A DNA stretch of 41,166 nucleotides from Oscillospiraceae bacterium (GTDB taxonomy: Bacteria; Bacillota; Clostridia; Oscillospirales; Oscillospiraceae). Numbering within the stretch: the stretch's first letter is position 1; every line of letters begins with the position of its first letter. The notes under the pieces were generated by a model that had not been told where the DNA came from, did not search any database, and saw only the letters and a list, made by a program, of their open reading frames with translations. The translations under genes were made by a program, and so were the position numbers. Shown here in pieces: positions 1-7,303 of the stretch. Location: assembly GCA_031261635.1 (NCBI GenBank), contig JAISJH010000114.1, positions 1 through 41,166 on the forward strand. The letters run 5' to 3'.

Positions 1-66
1 CTGGAACATAATGAATATGAACAGAACAATGCTTATTATTCCAATTATTAGTTTTGCAGTTTTCAT
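1..66 (-). CDS. Partial small membrane protein, N-terminus only
   Basis: Only the first 22 codons are inside the window; the gene runs off the left edge. It starts at ATG 66 (minus strand) after a strong GAGGGGAG ribosome binding site. The visible peptide begins MKTAKLIIGI and is a single hydrophobic segment, so the protein is probably inserted in the membrane. The start resembles small Gram-positive membrane proteins of unknown function (family memory only, not checked). Its ATG lies two bases after the stop of the 59-codon ORF upstream, which suggests cotranslation. The family cannot be fixed from 22 residues. Confidence 0.5.
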   Translation of the reverse strand, partial: MKTAKLIIGIISIVLFIFIMFQ

Positions 67-68
67 TA

Positions 69-248
69 CTACTCACTCCCCTCTAATGCAATTACATCAG
101 TGTCGATTATCGTGTCCCAACTGTCCTTGTTGAAAATATGGAATTTCAATTCGACTGATCCTATGTCTGTAATGCGCTGTCCCCGTTTTCGTGGAGACAC
201 CGAAGTTGTCGGACGCGAAGTATTGCGAGTGGTTCGTAGCCCGGTCAT
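69..248 (-). CDS. Possible small protein of 59 aa, unknown
   Basis: This minus-strand ORF is just below the size cut of the supplied track. ATG 248 is preceded by AAAGGG at good spacing, and its TAG ends two bases before the ATG of the partial membrane protein. The N-terminal half is rich in Arg, Thr and Ser and looks poorly protein-like. The C-terminal half (from about residue 26) reads like ordinary beta-strand protein sequence, with motifs such as VELKFHIF and WDTIIDTD. The reading frame is closed by a stop 14 codons upstream of the ATG. It may therefore be a true small gene or the intact tail of a decayed larger one. I do not recognise a family. Confidence 0.3.
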   Translation of the reverse strand: MTGLRTTRNTSRPTTSVSPRKRGQRITDIGSVELKFHIFNKDSWDTIIDTDVIALEGSE

Positions 249-410
249 AATTTTTTCCCTTTCTAAATCCGGGTGGTGAGTACCTATTTGTTACGGAAGT
301 TGCCCGCTCTTCCAAGGTACGCGATGTTTTACGGTGCGAAGTCTAATCGTTGAGCCTAATCCGGAAGTCGCCGGGGTCGAACGTCGGTCCTCTAATCCTG
401 TTGGTCATTA

Positions 411-554
411 TTATGTACTCCCCGCAGAGCCATAAGCTCTGCTATTTTTATTTGCAGGCGAACAGCCTGGAAAGTTTCGCTCTTTGCAATAATGAGGTTC
501 GTGTATTTGTGTAAAGTCTCTGACTTTACACAAAGGGCTAGCCCTTTGACTCAT
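411..554 (-). other. Structured leader with nested hairpins, carrying a weak 47-codon ORF
   Basis: Between the minus-strand promoters and the small ORFs lie several perfect hairpins. CAAAGGGCT/AGCCCTTTG (531-548) shares its CAAA arm with a 13-bp stem with a 3-nt loop (506-534). Further on are CAGGC/GCCTG (455-469) and GCAGAGC/GCTCTGC (424-442). In plus orientation the last one is followed by a T-rich run; in minus orientation it abuts a GGGGAG before ATG 408, which opens a 21-codon ORF. A 47-codon ORF starting at ATG 554 spans the hairpins but has no ribosome binding site, so I regard the region as an RNA leader or small RNA rather than a gene. Confidence 0.4.
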
Positions 555-574
555 TCAAGTAGTTTCTGCATACT

Positions 575-603
575 ATTCTATCATCTTTTCGCACGTTTGT
601 CAA
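575..603 (-). promoter_or_regulatory. Vegetative promoter P2, leftward
   Basis: Minus-strand TTGACA (598-603) and TAGAAT (575-580) are separated by 17 bp. The predicted transcript would start near 568 and run through the hairpin-rich leader into the small ORFs. Confidence 0.6.
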
Positions 604-691
604 TCCTTAATTTGCCTCGATTGAAAACTTGTATACTTTCCTCCGAATATTGTACTTGTCTGCTTGCGAAATGTTTACCCTGATATTTAAC

Positions 692-720
692 ATTATAGCA
701 CAGCTTTTCACCCTTGTCAA
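692..720 (-). promoter_or_regulatory. Vegetative promoter P1, leftward
   Basis: Minus-strand TTGACA (715-720) and TATAAT (692-697) are separated by exactly 17 bp. It lies about 117 bp upstream of P2, giving two tandem promoters for the same leftward transcript. A GGAGGA motif follows in the first leader, but no start codon lies at a usable distance from it. Confidence 0.65.
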
Positions 721-743
721 TCCCCTTTTTAGTCAAATTTTGC

Positions 744-773
744 AACTATCAAAAGGTACACCTTTTGATAGTT
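744..773. other. Perfect 13-bp hairpin
   Basis: AACTATCAAAAGG and CCTTTTGATAGTT flank a 4-nt loop. On the plus strand GGGTTTTGCTTTTTT follows, so it could act as a weak terminator for rightward transcription. It sits just upstream of promoter P1 and has the same compact design as the leader hairpins at 506-548. Confidence 0.45.
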
Positions 774-810
774 GGGTTTTGCTTTTTTGCCTCTACACAT
801 CAATCCTGCG

Positions 811-1013
811 TCTACGCGCCGTATGTTTTCCCCCCGGCACTGGATTGCTTCGCGCCTGTAACGTCCTACGTATCGCGGGCATAGCGGCGCTTCGCAAAGA
901 CAGGGCAGGGCGAAGCCCTGCCCTGTCCCGGCGCAATGCGCCGGGACGGTGGACGTGGGTTGCGTCCGCGCACGGCGCGGGGAGGGCGGGTTTGAAACCC
1001 GCCCCTACGTTTT
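811..1013. repeat. Composite repeat: MITE-like half unit plus GC-rich palindromes
   Basis: The segment holds one half of the window-wide repeat (CGGCACTGGATTGCTTCGC ... TTCGCAAAGAC, 835-901). It is followed by the palindromes CAGGGCAGGGC/GCCCTGCCCTG, GTCCCGGCGCA/TGCGCCGGGAC and GGGCGGGTTTGAAACCCGCCC. The same modules in the same order end the window (40949-41166). No gene is visible between about 780 and 1282; ORFs in this stretch are readings of the repeats. Confidence 0.7.
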
Positions 1014-1067
1014 TCGTGTACCCCGCGCCACGCGTCCAACCTCCCCGCACCCCACGTCCTAACCTTT

Positions 1068-1192
1068 CGTCTCTGATATTTGATATGTGATATCTGTTAA
1101 CTGAACCCATCGTCTCTGATATTTGATATTTGATAACTGTTATCTGAACCATCGTCTCTGATATTTGATATTTGATAACTGTTAATTGATAT
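1068..1192 (+). repeat. Three tandem copies of an AT-rich ~42-bp repeat
   Basis: Three successive units of CGTCTCTGATATTTGATAT-type sequence, each ending in a TGATAACTGTTA-like word and CTGAACC or similar, lie directly upstream of the lon promoter. Single copies of the same word occur near 8350, 14975, 15172, 17755 and 39530, in either orientation. Confidence 0.75.
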
Positions 1193-1205
1193 CAACTGAT
1201 ATCAA

Positions 1206-1234
1206 TTGACAAATGGCTTGTTATGTGTTATACT
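1206..1234 (+). promoter_or_regulatory. lon promoter
   Basis: TTGACA (1206-1211) and TATACT (1229-1234) are separated by 17 bp. The start codon is about 48 bp beyond the -10 box. No CtsR-type or CIRCE operator was recognised. Confidence 0.75.
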
Positions 1235-1282
1235 TCGACTATCAGGAACTATCTATAGATTAAGATTTGAGGTATATTCACT

Positions 1283-3628
1283 ATGCAGATTGAAACTGTC
1301 CCTATGCTGCTGCTTCGCGGGGTTACGATTTTTCCGGCTACAACGCTTAACATAGAGATTGACGACGACGCTTCGGCGGCGGCGCTGCGCTCCGCTATGC
1401 GCGGGGTTCGCAGGCAGATTTTCCTTGCCTTTCAGAAGCTTGACGAGAACGCGCCGTACATTGAAACGCCCTCCAACGGTCAGATTTATCAAATCGGCTT
1501 ACTGGGGCGCGTGACGCAGTTTCTGAACTCGAGCGAGGGCGTTCGCGCCGTGATAGAGTGCGAACAGCGCGCGCGGTGGACTAAGATAACGCGACGCAAG
1601 CCCTGTTTTACCGCACAGTACGAAATGATGTTCGATATCCCGGTTACGGACGCGGAACTCGCAAGCGAGCTTGTTACGCACACGAAGGCGCTCGCGGGAC
1701 GCTACGCAATGCTCGGACAAGGTTCCGCGCCGGATTTTCGCCCGCATATTGAGGAACTGCTCGCTAACCACACGGCTTTAGAGCTTGCGGGTAGCCTTGC
1801 GGATTTACTCGCGCATAACGTTTTTATCCCGAATGACAGGAAGTACGAGCTGCTGTCGCAGTTAAACCCGCTTGAACGTCTGAAAAAGCTTAACGAATTT
1901 ATGTTTGAGGCCATAGCGTTTCTGGAGGTTGATTTCGAGGTTCGGCAGGCAACTAACGTCCGGCTCGCGGAGGGACAGCGCGAGGGCATACTTCGCGAAC
2001 AGCTTCGCATTATCAAGCAGTCGCTCGGAGAGGGCGGCGACTACGACCCGGAAACAGAAGCTGAAACCTACCGCGAGCAGATACTCTCGCTAAGATTTTC
2101 AGATGAAGTGGAAAAGAAGCTTCTGAAAGACGCGGGGAACCTGCGGAAACAGCACCAGGGTTCGCCGGACGCGGTGTCGCTTATTCAGTACCTCGATACC
2201 TGCCTGAACCTGCCGTGGACGATTACCACCGAGGAGCGGCTTGACCCCGCCGTTACGCGCAAGATACTTGACAGCGACCACTACGGCTTAGACAAGGTAA
2301 AACGCCGGATTGTTGAGTTCGTAGCCGTTAGAAAACTCGCGCCCGGCAATAAGGGAAGCATACTCTGCCTAGTCGGACCTCCCGGAACCGGGAAAACGTC
2401 GATTGCGACGGGGATTGCTAAAGCGCTGAACCGCAAAATGTCGCGCATTTCACTCGGCGGCGTTCACGACGAGGCCGATATCCGAGGGCATCGCAAGACG
2501 TATATAGGCGCTATGCCGGGGCGCATTATCGAGGCCGTACAGCGCGCCGGGACGCGCAACCCGCTCATACTCCTCGACGAAGTTGACAAAATAGGTCACG
2601 ATTATCACGGCGACCCGGCCGCGGCCTTGCTCGAGGCTCTTGACCCGGAGCAAAACGCTACTTTCCGCGACCATTATTTAGAGATACCCTTTGATTTGTC
2701 CGACACGCTCTTTGTTACGACCGCGAACGATAAGAGTGCTATTCCGGCGGCTTTGCTTGACCGTATGGAGGTTATTGATATCCCGAGCTATACGGACGAG
2801 GAAAAACTTCAAATCGCGCGGGTTCACCTTTTCCCGAAGCAGCGCAGGAAACACGGCTTGAAAGCCGCTCAAATCAAGGTTTCGGACGAGGCGATACGCC
2901 TGTTAATCACCGATTACACGCGGGAGAGCGGCGTGCGCGTATTAGAGCGCGAGATAGCGGGAGTATGCCGCCGCGCCGCTGTCGCTATTGCCGAAGGCAC
3001 TTCAAAAAGCGTTAGCGTGAAGCCGTCTAACCTGCCGGACTTCGCGGGAACTCCAAAATACAAACGCGACGACGAGGACAAAAAGGACGCCGTGGGCGTT
3101 GCTCACGGTCTGGCGTGGACCTCTGTCGGCGGCGAGGTTCTCGACGTTGAGGTAAACATACTCGACGGCAGCGGCAAGCTTGAACTGACAGGCAACTTGG
3201 GTCAGGTAATGCAGGAGAGCGCGAAAGCCGCCGTAAGCTATATACGAAGCAGGGCGAAGGAAATAGGCGTTGACCCGAAGTTTTACAAGACTAAAGACAT
3301 ACACATTCACTTCCCGGAGGGAGCGACGCCGAAGGACGGCCCGAGCGCGGGTATAACGGTAACGCTCGCGACAATCTCCGCACTGAAAAATAAGCCCCTG
3401 CGCGGCGATATAGCGATGACGGGCGAGGTAACGCTTCGCGGGCGCGTGTTGCCGATAGGCGGTCTGCGGGAAAAAACTATGGCGGCGCTCCGGGCTGATA
3501 TCCACAAGCTGATTATCCCCGAAGCGAATAAGCCCGATTTAGACGAGATTGACCCGCTTGTCCGCGCCCAGCTCGAGTTTTACCCGACGAGCAGCGTAGA
3601 CGGCGTGGTAGATTTCGCGATATTGTAG
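1283..3628 (+). CDS. lon: ATP-dependent Lon protease
   Basis: This is a cytosolic AAA+ protease that unfolds and degrades misfolded and regulatory proteins. The 781 residues match the usual Lon length. An N-terminal substrate-binding domain covers about residues 4-205 and a helical linker follows to about 310. The AAA+ module carries Walker A GPPGTGKT (365-372) and Walker B LILLDE (428-433). The C-terminal serine protease domain has the catalytic Ser688 in KDGPSAG and Lys731 in GLREKT. ATG 1283 is preceded by GAGGT at proper distance. It is transcribed alone from the promoter just upstream and is not next to clpX. All catalytic residues are present, so it should be active. Confidence 0.97.
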   Translation: MQIETVPMLLLRGVTIFPATTLNIEIDDDASAAALRSAMRGVRRQIFLAFQKLDENAPYIETPSNGQIYQIGLLGRVTQFLNSSEGVRAVIECEQRARWTKITRRKPCFTAQYEMMFDIPVTDAELASELVTHTKALAGRYAMLGQGSAPDFRPHIEELLANHTALELAGSLADLLAHNVFIPNDRKYELLSQLNPLERLKKLNEFMFEAIAFLEVDFEVRQATNVRLAEGQREGILREQLRIIKQSLGEGGDYDPETEAETYREQILSLRFSDEVEKKLLKDAGNLRKQHQGSPDAVSLIQYLDTCLNLPWTITTEERLDPAVTRKILDSDHYGLDKVKRRIVEFVAVRKLAPGNKGSILCLVGPPGTGKTSIATGIAKALNRKMSRISLGGVHDEADIRGHRKTYIGAMPGRIIEAVQRAGTRNPLILLDEVDKIGHDYHGDPAAALLEALDPEQNATFRDHYLEIPFDLSDTLFVTTANDKSAIPAALLDRMEVIDIPSYTDEEKLQIARVHLFPKQRRKHGLKAAQIKVSDEAIRLLITDYTRESGVRVLEREIAGVCRRAAVAIAEGTSKSVSVKPSNLPDFAGTPKYKRDDEDKKDAVGVAHGLAWTSVGGEVLDVEVNILDGSGKLELTGNLGQVMQESAKAAVSYIRSRAKEIGVDPKFYKTKDIHIHFPEGATPKDGPSAGITVTLATISALKNKPLRGDIAMTGEVTLRGRVLPIGGLREKTMAALRADIHKLIIPEANKPDLDEIDPLVRAQLEFYPTSSVDGVVDFAIL

Positions 3629-3652
3629 ATGGATAGGGCAAGGTGCATTGCC

Positions 3653-3815
3653 CGTCATTGCGAAGCCGCGGAAAGCCTGAGATACGTACCATTGATATCG
3701 GCGAAGCAATCCAGTGCCGCAGTCCGCAGATACGTATGTTACGCTCCCGGCACTGGATTGCTTCGCACCTGTAACACTGTACGTATCGTGGGCTTACCGG
3801 TGCTTCGCAATGACG
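3653..3815. repeat. MITE-like repeat, full inverted unit
   Basis: Two facing halves, CGTCATTGCGAAGC ... GAAGCAATCCAGTGCCG and CGGCACTGGATTGCTTCGC ... TTCGCAATGACG, make a 163-bp imperfect inverted repeat with no coding capacity. A small hairpin GGGCAA/TTGCCC (3635-3652) precedes it. It fills the gap between lon and the TraX-family gene; ORFs called here are artefacts. Confidence 0.8.
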
Positions 3816-3897
3816 GGAGCGGGCGCTTCGCCGATAGAGGCGCGGCGCAAATCTGTAGCGCAAATCTTAAGACTTTCTTACGATTCGGGCTGGAACA

Positions 3898-3926
3898 TTG
3901 ACTTTAGGCGGTACGCGTGGTATAGT
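3898..3926 (+). promoter_or_regulatory. Promoter of the TraX-family gene
   Basis: TTGACT (3898-3903) and TATAGT (3921-3926) are separated by 17 bp, about 38 bp before the start codon. Confidence 0.6.
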
Positions 3927-3963
3927 AACTCTTGCCGGCTTGTAATTATATAGGAGTTATCTA

Positions 3964-4812
3964 ATGAAACTTAGTTCGTACCAATTGAAGCTTATCGCTA
4001 TTGTCAGTATGCTTATCGACCATACCGCTAAGATTGTATTTAGCAGTCAGACCACGCTGTTGCTGCTTTTTCCGGGGCAACTGGCTTTGACGTACTGGAT
4101 TATTCAAGTTATGACGTGGATTGGGCGTATAGCGTTCGTCCTGTTCGCGTTTATGATTGCGGAGGGTTCGCTAAAGACGCGGAACCTGCCTAAGTACGTA
4201 CTGCGCCTGGCGGTGTTCGCGCTTATATCTCAGCCGTTTTATTATCTGGCGTTTGCGGGCGGAGGTTTTGAGGGGCTTGAAAGTATAAAGCTTGCTCTGA
4301 TGTTTATACTAAAACCGAACAACATATTTGTTGTGCTTGCTCTTGGCGCTTTGACTATTTACGTTCAGCAAAAACTGCAGGCGTCGGGGACTAAGCGTTT
4401 ACGCTGGCTGATTGTTCCCGTTTTTGCCCTTACCTGTTTTGTGGCGTCGTTTCTGCGGACAGGCTATGACGGTTGGGGCGTTGCGTTGATATTCGGTTTT
4501 TATCTAGCGCACGACCTTAAGCGTAAAGCGGTCTGGGCTTTAGTGTGGTCTGCCGTGTTCTACGGCTTGTACGCTGTCTGGAACGGTGTTACCTTTGCGT
4601 GGATACCGCAGCACGATGTTGCTGTTTGGCGGCAGGTTCAACAGGTGCTTACGGGTTTCGCACAGTTTATAGCGGCTTCGCTTTGTGTACCGTTGATATT
4701 GTCCTACAGCGGACAGCGGGGACGGCGAAGCAAATGGTTTTTCTATGCGTTTTACCCCGCTCACCTGCTTATTCTTTATGTCGCCGCGGTAAATTTAACA
4801 AAAGTTAGCTGA
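3964..4812 (+). CDS. TraX family integral membrane protein
   Basis: The N-terminal signature, LKLIAIVSMLIDHTAKI, and about eight hydrophobic segments across 282 residues fit the TraX family. The founding member acetylates the N-terminus of F pilin, but chromosomal members in Firmicutes have no settled role. The conserved D-H pair in the first membrane helix (about residues 20-21) is typical. ATG 3964 follows AGGAG at good spacing. No conjugation or pilus gene lies nearby, so the pilin role should not be assumed. It has its own promoter and is followed at once by the promoter of the methyl-transfer module. Confidence 0.85.
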   Translation: MKLSSYQLKLIAIVSMLIDHTAKIVFSSQTTLLLLFPGQLALTYWIIQVMTWIGRIAFVLFAFMIAEGSLKTRNLPKYVLRLAVFALISQPFYYLAFAGGGFEGLESIKLALMFILKPNNIFVVLALGALTIYVQQKLQASGTKRLRWLIVPVFALTCFVASFLRTGYDGWGVALIFGFYLAHDLKRKAVWALVWSAVFYGLYAVWNGVTFAWIPQHDVAVWRQVQQVLTGFAQFIAASLCVPLILSYSGQRGRRSKWFFYAFYPAHLLILYVAAVNLTKVS

Positions 4813-4828
4813 AAATGAAAAAAACCCC

Positions 4829-4857
4829 TTGCAAAGCGTATAAATATTTGCTATAAT
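4829..4857 (+). promoter_or_regulatory. Promoter of the methyl-transfer module
   Basis: TTGCAA (4829-4834) and TATAAT (4852-4857) are 17 bp apart. The predicted leader is only about 20 nt and contains GGGGTGAG as ribosome binding site, leaving no room for a riboswitch. Confidence 0.75.
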
Positions 4858-4883
4858 AGGAAAGAAAGGGGTGAGCATATACT

Positions 4884-6029
4884 ATGAACATTCAAGAGGA
4901 ACTGAAAATCAACGGCAACTTTCCCTCGTTCCCGATGGGCGGCTTCAATTTACCCGGTTCGCCTAAGTACAACACTCCCGTTACCCCGCTGGCCAATATA
5001 GAGCTTGCGCTCAAACGCGACGCTTCCGGCGCGCTTAAAGGCGAACAGCTCTGGGCTCCGCTTGGGGGCGACGCGGTGATGTTCTGCCCGGTGATTATGC
5101 CGGACAACATTGCGCGCGCTTTCGTCATCGAAGCGGGTAGCGACCCGAAGTACAACTCCTCGGGCGGGAAAGACTTCTTCGGCGTGGAATGGGAATACGT
5201 CCCGTCAGCGGGCGGCTCAATGGTTCGTCCCGGCAGTGAGCCGCTTATACCAAAGGTGTATGACGAGGACTGGGATATGGATTTATCCGACTTCGCGCAC
5301 TGGGAAAACTACGTCAAGTTCCCCGACCTCAGCCAATACGACTGGGCGGGAAACGCGGAGAAGAACAAAGACCTCCTCGCGGCAAAAGAACGCGGCGTAA
5401 TGCCGTGGGTACTTACGGGCTTGTTTGAGCGTCTGATTAGCTTTGTCGAGTTCGAGAATGCCGCGGTCGCGCTCAAAAACGAGGACCAGCAACCGCACGT
5501 CCACCGCCTTTTTGATAAGCTCGCGGACTTCTACGACGAACTATTCGGGTATTATCAAAAGTATTACGACGCGAAATTGTTCTACTTCCACGATGACTGG
5601 GGCAGCCAGCGTTCTCCGTTCTTCAGCCCCGATACGGTACGCGAGATGATTGCGCCGTATCTGAAACGCGTTTGCGACAGCGCTCATAAACGCGGGCAGT
5701 ATATCATTCTTCACTCCTGCGGCAAAATTGAACCATTGGTCCCGGTAATGGTCGAGTGCGGGGTTGACGTATGGTCGGGTCAGCCTATGAACGACCGTTT
5801 ACAGGTACTGAAAGACAACCGCGGCAAAATCTACGTAGAGTTCGGTCCCGACGTCGGCGGCTTCGGCGGTCCCCCTAAAACACCCGAGGAACAGAAAGCC
5901 ATAATCGACGAGTGGCTCGACACATTCGGCGAGTACATCGACAGTATCTTTGTCAACACCAGCTTCGGCGGCAGCGAACTGCTGTACAAAACAATCTATG
6001 AATATTCGCGCAAAAAGTTCGCAAAATAA
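4884..6029 (+). CDS. URO-D (MtaA/CmuA) family corrinoid-dependent methyltransferase
   Basis: This 381-residue cytosolic TIM-barrel protein belongs to the uroporphyrinogen decarboxylase superfamily, methyltransferase branch. The motif HSCGKIEP (His277, Cys279) near the C-terminal strand is the usual zinc-binding His-x-Cys of MtaA-like enzymes. VECGVDVWSGQ follows and may supply the third ligand (Cys292). True HemE enzymes lack this pair and are shorter. In such enzymes the zinc activates a thiol or polarises a methyl donor during transfer to or from a corrinoid protein. The next genes encode a pterin-binding methyltransferase and a corrinoid protein, so this is probably the substrate-side methyltransferase. 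The methyl donor cannot be read from sequence; O-demethylase-type donors are one possibility. Confidence 0.85.
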   Translation: MNIQEELKINGNFPSFPMGGFNLPGSPKYNTPVTPLANIELALKRDASGALKGEQLWAPLGGDAVMFCPVIMPDNIARAFVIEAGSDPKYNSSGGKDFFGVEWEYVPSAGGSMVRPGSEPLIPKVYDEDWDMDLSDFAHWENYVKFPDLSQYDWAGNAEKNKDLLAAKERGVMPWVLTGLFERLISFVEFENAAVALKNEDQQPHVHRLFDKLADFYDELFGYYQKYYDAKLFYFHDDWGSQRSPFFSPDTVREMIAPYLKRVCDSAHKRGQYIILHSCGKIEPLVPVMVECGVDVWSGQPMNDRLQVLKDNRGKIYVEFGPDVGGFGGPPKTPEEQKAIIDEWLDTFGEYIDSIFVNTSFGGSELLYKTIYEYSRKKFAK

Positions 6030-6116
6030 CAAACCAATCAACAATCAAATTTATATACCTATAAGGAGGACAGCAGCCGGGAAGCGGAAACACCGTACTT
6101 GGCTGAAAAGTACAAA

Positions 6117-6956
6117 ATGATTATTATTGGCGAAAAAATCAACGGCTCTATTCCGTCGGTCGGAAAAGCCATCGCGGCGCGTGACGCGGACTTTCTCCGC
6201 GACCTCGCGGTGCGGCAATCGGAAGCGGGGGCGCACTTCATCGACGTTTGCGCGTCCGTAGAACCCTCCGCGGAGTACGAAACTCTTAAGTGGATGCTTG
6301 AAATCGTACAGGCCGCGACTGAAACACCCATCTGCATTGACAGCCCGAACCCGGACGTTTTGGCCGAAGTTCTTAAGGCCGGGCTTGTCAAGAAACCCGG
6401 GCTTGTCAACTCCGTATCAATGGAAGGCAACAAGGTTGACACCATTTTCCCGCTTATAGCGGACAGCAAGTGGGAAGTCGTCGCGCTTCTCTGTGACGAT
6501 ACGGGTATCCCAAAGACCGCGCAGAAGCGCAAGGAAGTCTATGACGCGCTGCTTGCAAAAGCGAACGAGTACAAAATCGCTCCGGCGCGTATCCACATTG
6601 ACCCGCTCGTCGAAATGTTAGCGACAAGCTACGACTCGGACGACGAGGACGCGGTAGGTATCGCGGTAGTAGTGGACGTAATGAAATACATTCGCGCCAA
6701 GACACCGACAATCCATATTACCGGCGCAATCAGCAACATTTCGTTTAACCTCCCGGCGCGTAAGCTCGTTAATATGGCGTTTGCGGCACTTGCGATAAAC
6801 GCGGGGCTTGACAGCGCGGTGTTTGACCCGCTTGACAAGGTACTGCTGGGAGTTATTTATGCCGCTGAAGCGTGTGTTGGTAAAGACGACTTCTGTATGG
6901 AGTACATTTCAGCGCACCGCGAGGGCATCATCGCGGCACCGGCGGCTAAGAAGTAG
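6117..6956 (+). CDS. Pterin-binding (DHPS-like) methyltetrahydrofolate:corrinoid methyltransferase
   Basis: The protein is a DHPS-like TIM barrel that binds methyltetrahydrofolate, related to AcsE, MtgA and the MetH folate domain. It starts with the conserved MIIIGEKINGSIPSV strand-loop and has FIDVCAS, ICIDSPNP and VNSVSMEGNK, which match the pterin-pocket strands of the family. The role is to move the methyl group between the corrinoid protein and tetrahydrofolate in the cytosol. The start is uncertain. The track uses TTG 6099, the family normally starts at the ATG 6117 chosen here, and the only strong ribosome binding site (AAGGAGG, 6063-6069) is 30-48 bases too far upstream. It lies 87 bp behind the URO-D gene in the same operon. 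Confidence 0.85.
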   Translation: MIIIGEKINGSIPSVGKAIAARDADFLRDLAVRQSEAGAHFIDVCASVEPSAEYETLKWMLEIVQAATETPICIDSPNPDVLAEVLKAGLVKKPGLVNSVSMEGNKVDTIFPLIADSKWEVVALLCDDTGIPKTAQKRKEVYDALLAKANEYKIAPARIHIDPLVEMLATSYDSDDEDAVGIAVVVDVMKYIRAKTPTIHITGAISNISFNLPARKLVNMAFAALAINAGLDSAVFDPLDKVLLGVIYAAEACVGKDDFCMEYISAHREGIIAAPAAKK

Positions 6957-6976
6957 TTAGCCAATAAAAGTTTCGT

Positions 6977-7252
6977 CCACCTTTTCAAAGGTGGCGGGGA
7001 TACTTAAGGGGCGGCGCCCCTTAAGTCGCGGCTCGCAAGCCGCGAAATCTCAGCGACCAACGTCCCCGCAACCCACGTCCTTAGACTCATAGCGCGACCC
7101 GCAGGTCGCAAGAGCCCAGCACCTCCCGTCCAACCCCGCGACCCGCAGGTCGCCCTACGCCTCCCGTCCAACCCCGCGACCCGCAGGTCGCCCACCGCCT
7201 AACCCCAACCAAGCGGCTCGCAAGCCGCCCCAACCAGCGGCTCGCAAGCCGC
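6977..7252. repeat. Array of short GC-rich palindromes inside the methyl-transfer operon
   Basis: The gap between two genes that should be cotranscribed holds CCACCTTT/AAAGGTGG (6977-6994) and CTTAAGGGGC/GCCCCTTAAG (7003-7025). Then come alternating copies of GCGGCTCGCAAGCCGC (about 7028, 7212, 7236) and GCGACCCGCAGGTCGC (about 7093, 7138, 7175), separated by CTCCCGTCCAACCC-like spacers. No protein is encoded; the minus-strand ORFs listed here are repeat artefacts. Confidence 0.8.
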
Positions 7253-7303
7253 TCTAAACCTAACAACACTAACTAATCAATATTATTTGGAGGAACACAA
7301 ACA

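Noticed and set aside
97-315. 72-aa minus-strand ORF at the left edge
   Set aside because: No ribosome binding site and a composition unlike a folded protein; the overlapping 59-codon frame with a site fits better.
360-400. T-arm-like sequence (GGGGTCGAACGTCGG) suggesting a tRNA or tmRNA
   Set aside because: No acceptor stem, anticodon arm or CCA end could be built around it, and no tmRNA motif was found.
629-1152. Long ORFs of 153 and 119 aa on both strands
   Set aside because: They are translations of the composite repeat and the AT-rich tandem words, with no ribosome binding site.
1068-1192. Three tandem 42-bp units as an origin-type iteron or CRISPR
   Set aside because: Single copies of the same AT-rich word are scattered through other gaps; no replication or cas gene is nearby.
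3002-3505. 167-aa minus-strand ORF opposite lon
   Set aside because: It is the antisense shadow of the conserved Lon protease domain.
3964-4812. TraX as evidence of a conjugative element
   Set aside because: No relaxase, type IV secretion or pilin gene is present, and chromosomal TraX-family genes are common in Firmicutes.
6977-7252. Possible CRISPR array because of evenly repeated short units
   Set aside because: The units are palindromes of two alternating types with similar spacers, spacing is irregular, and no cas gene is present.
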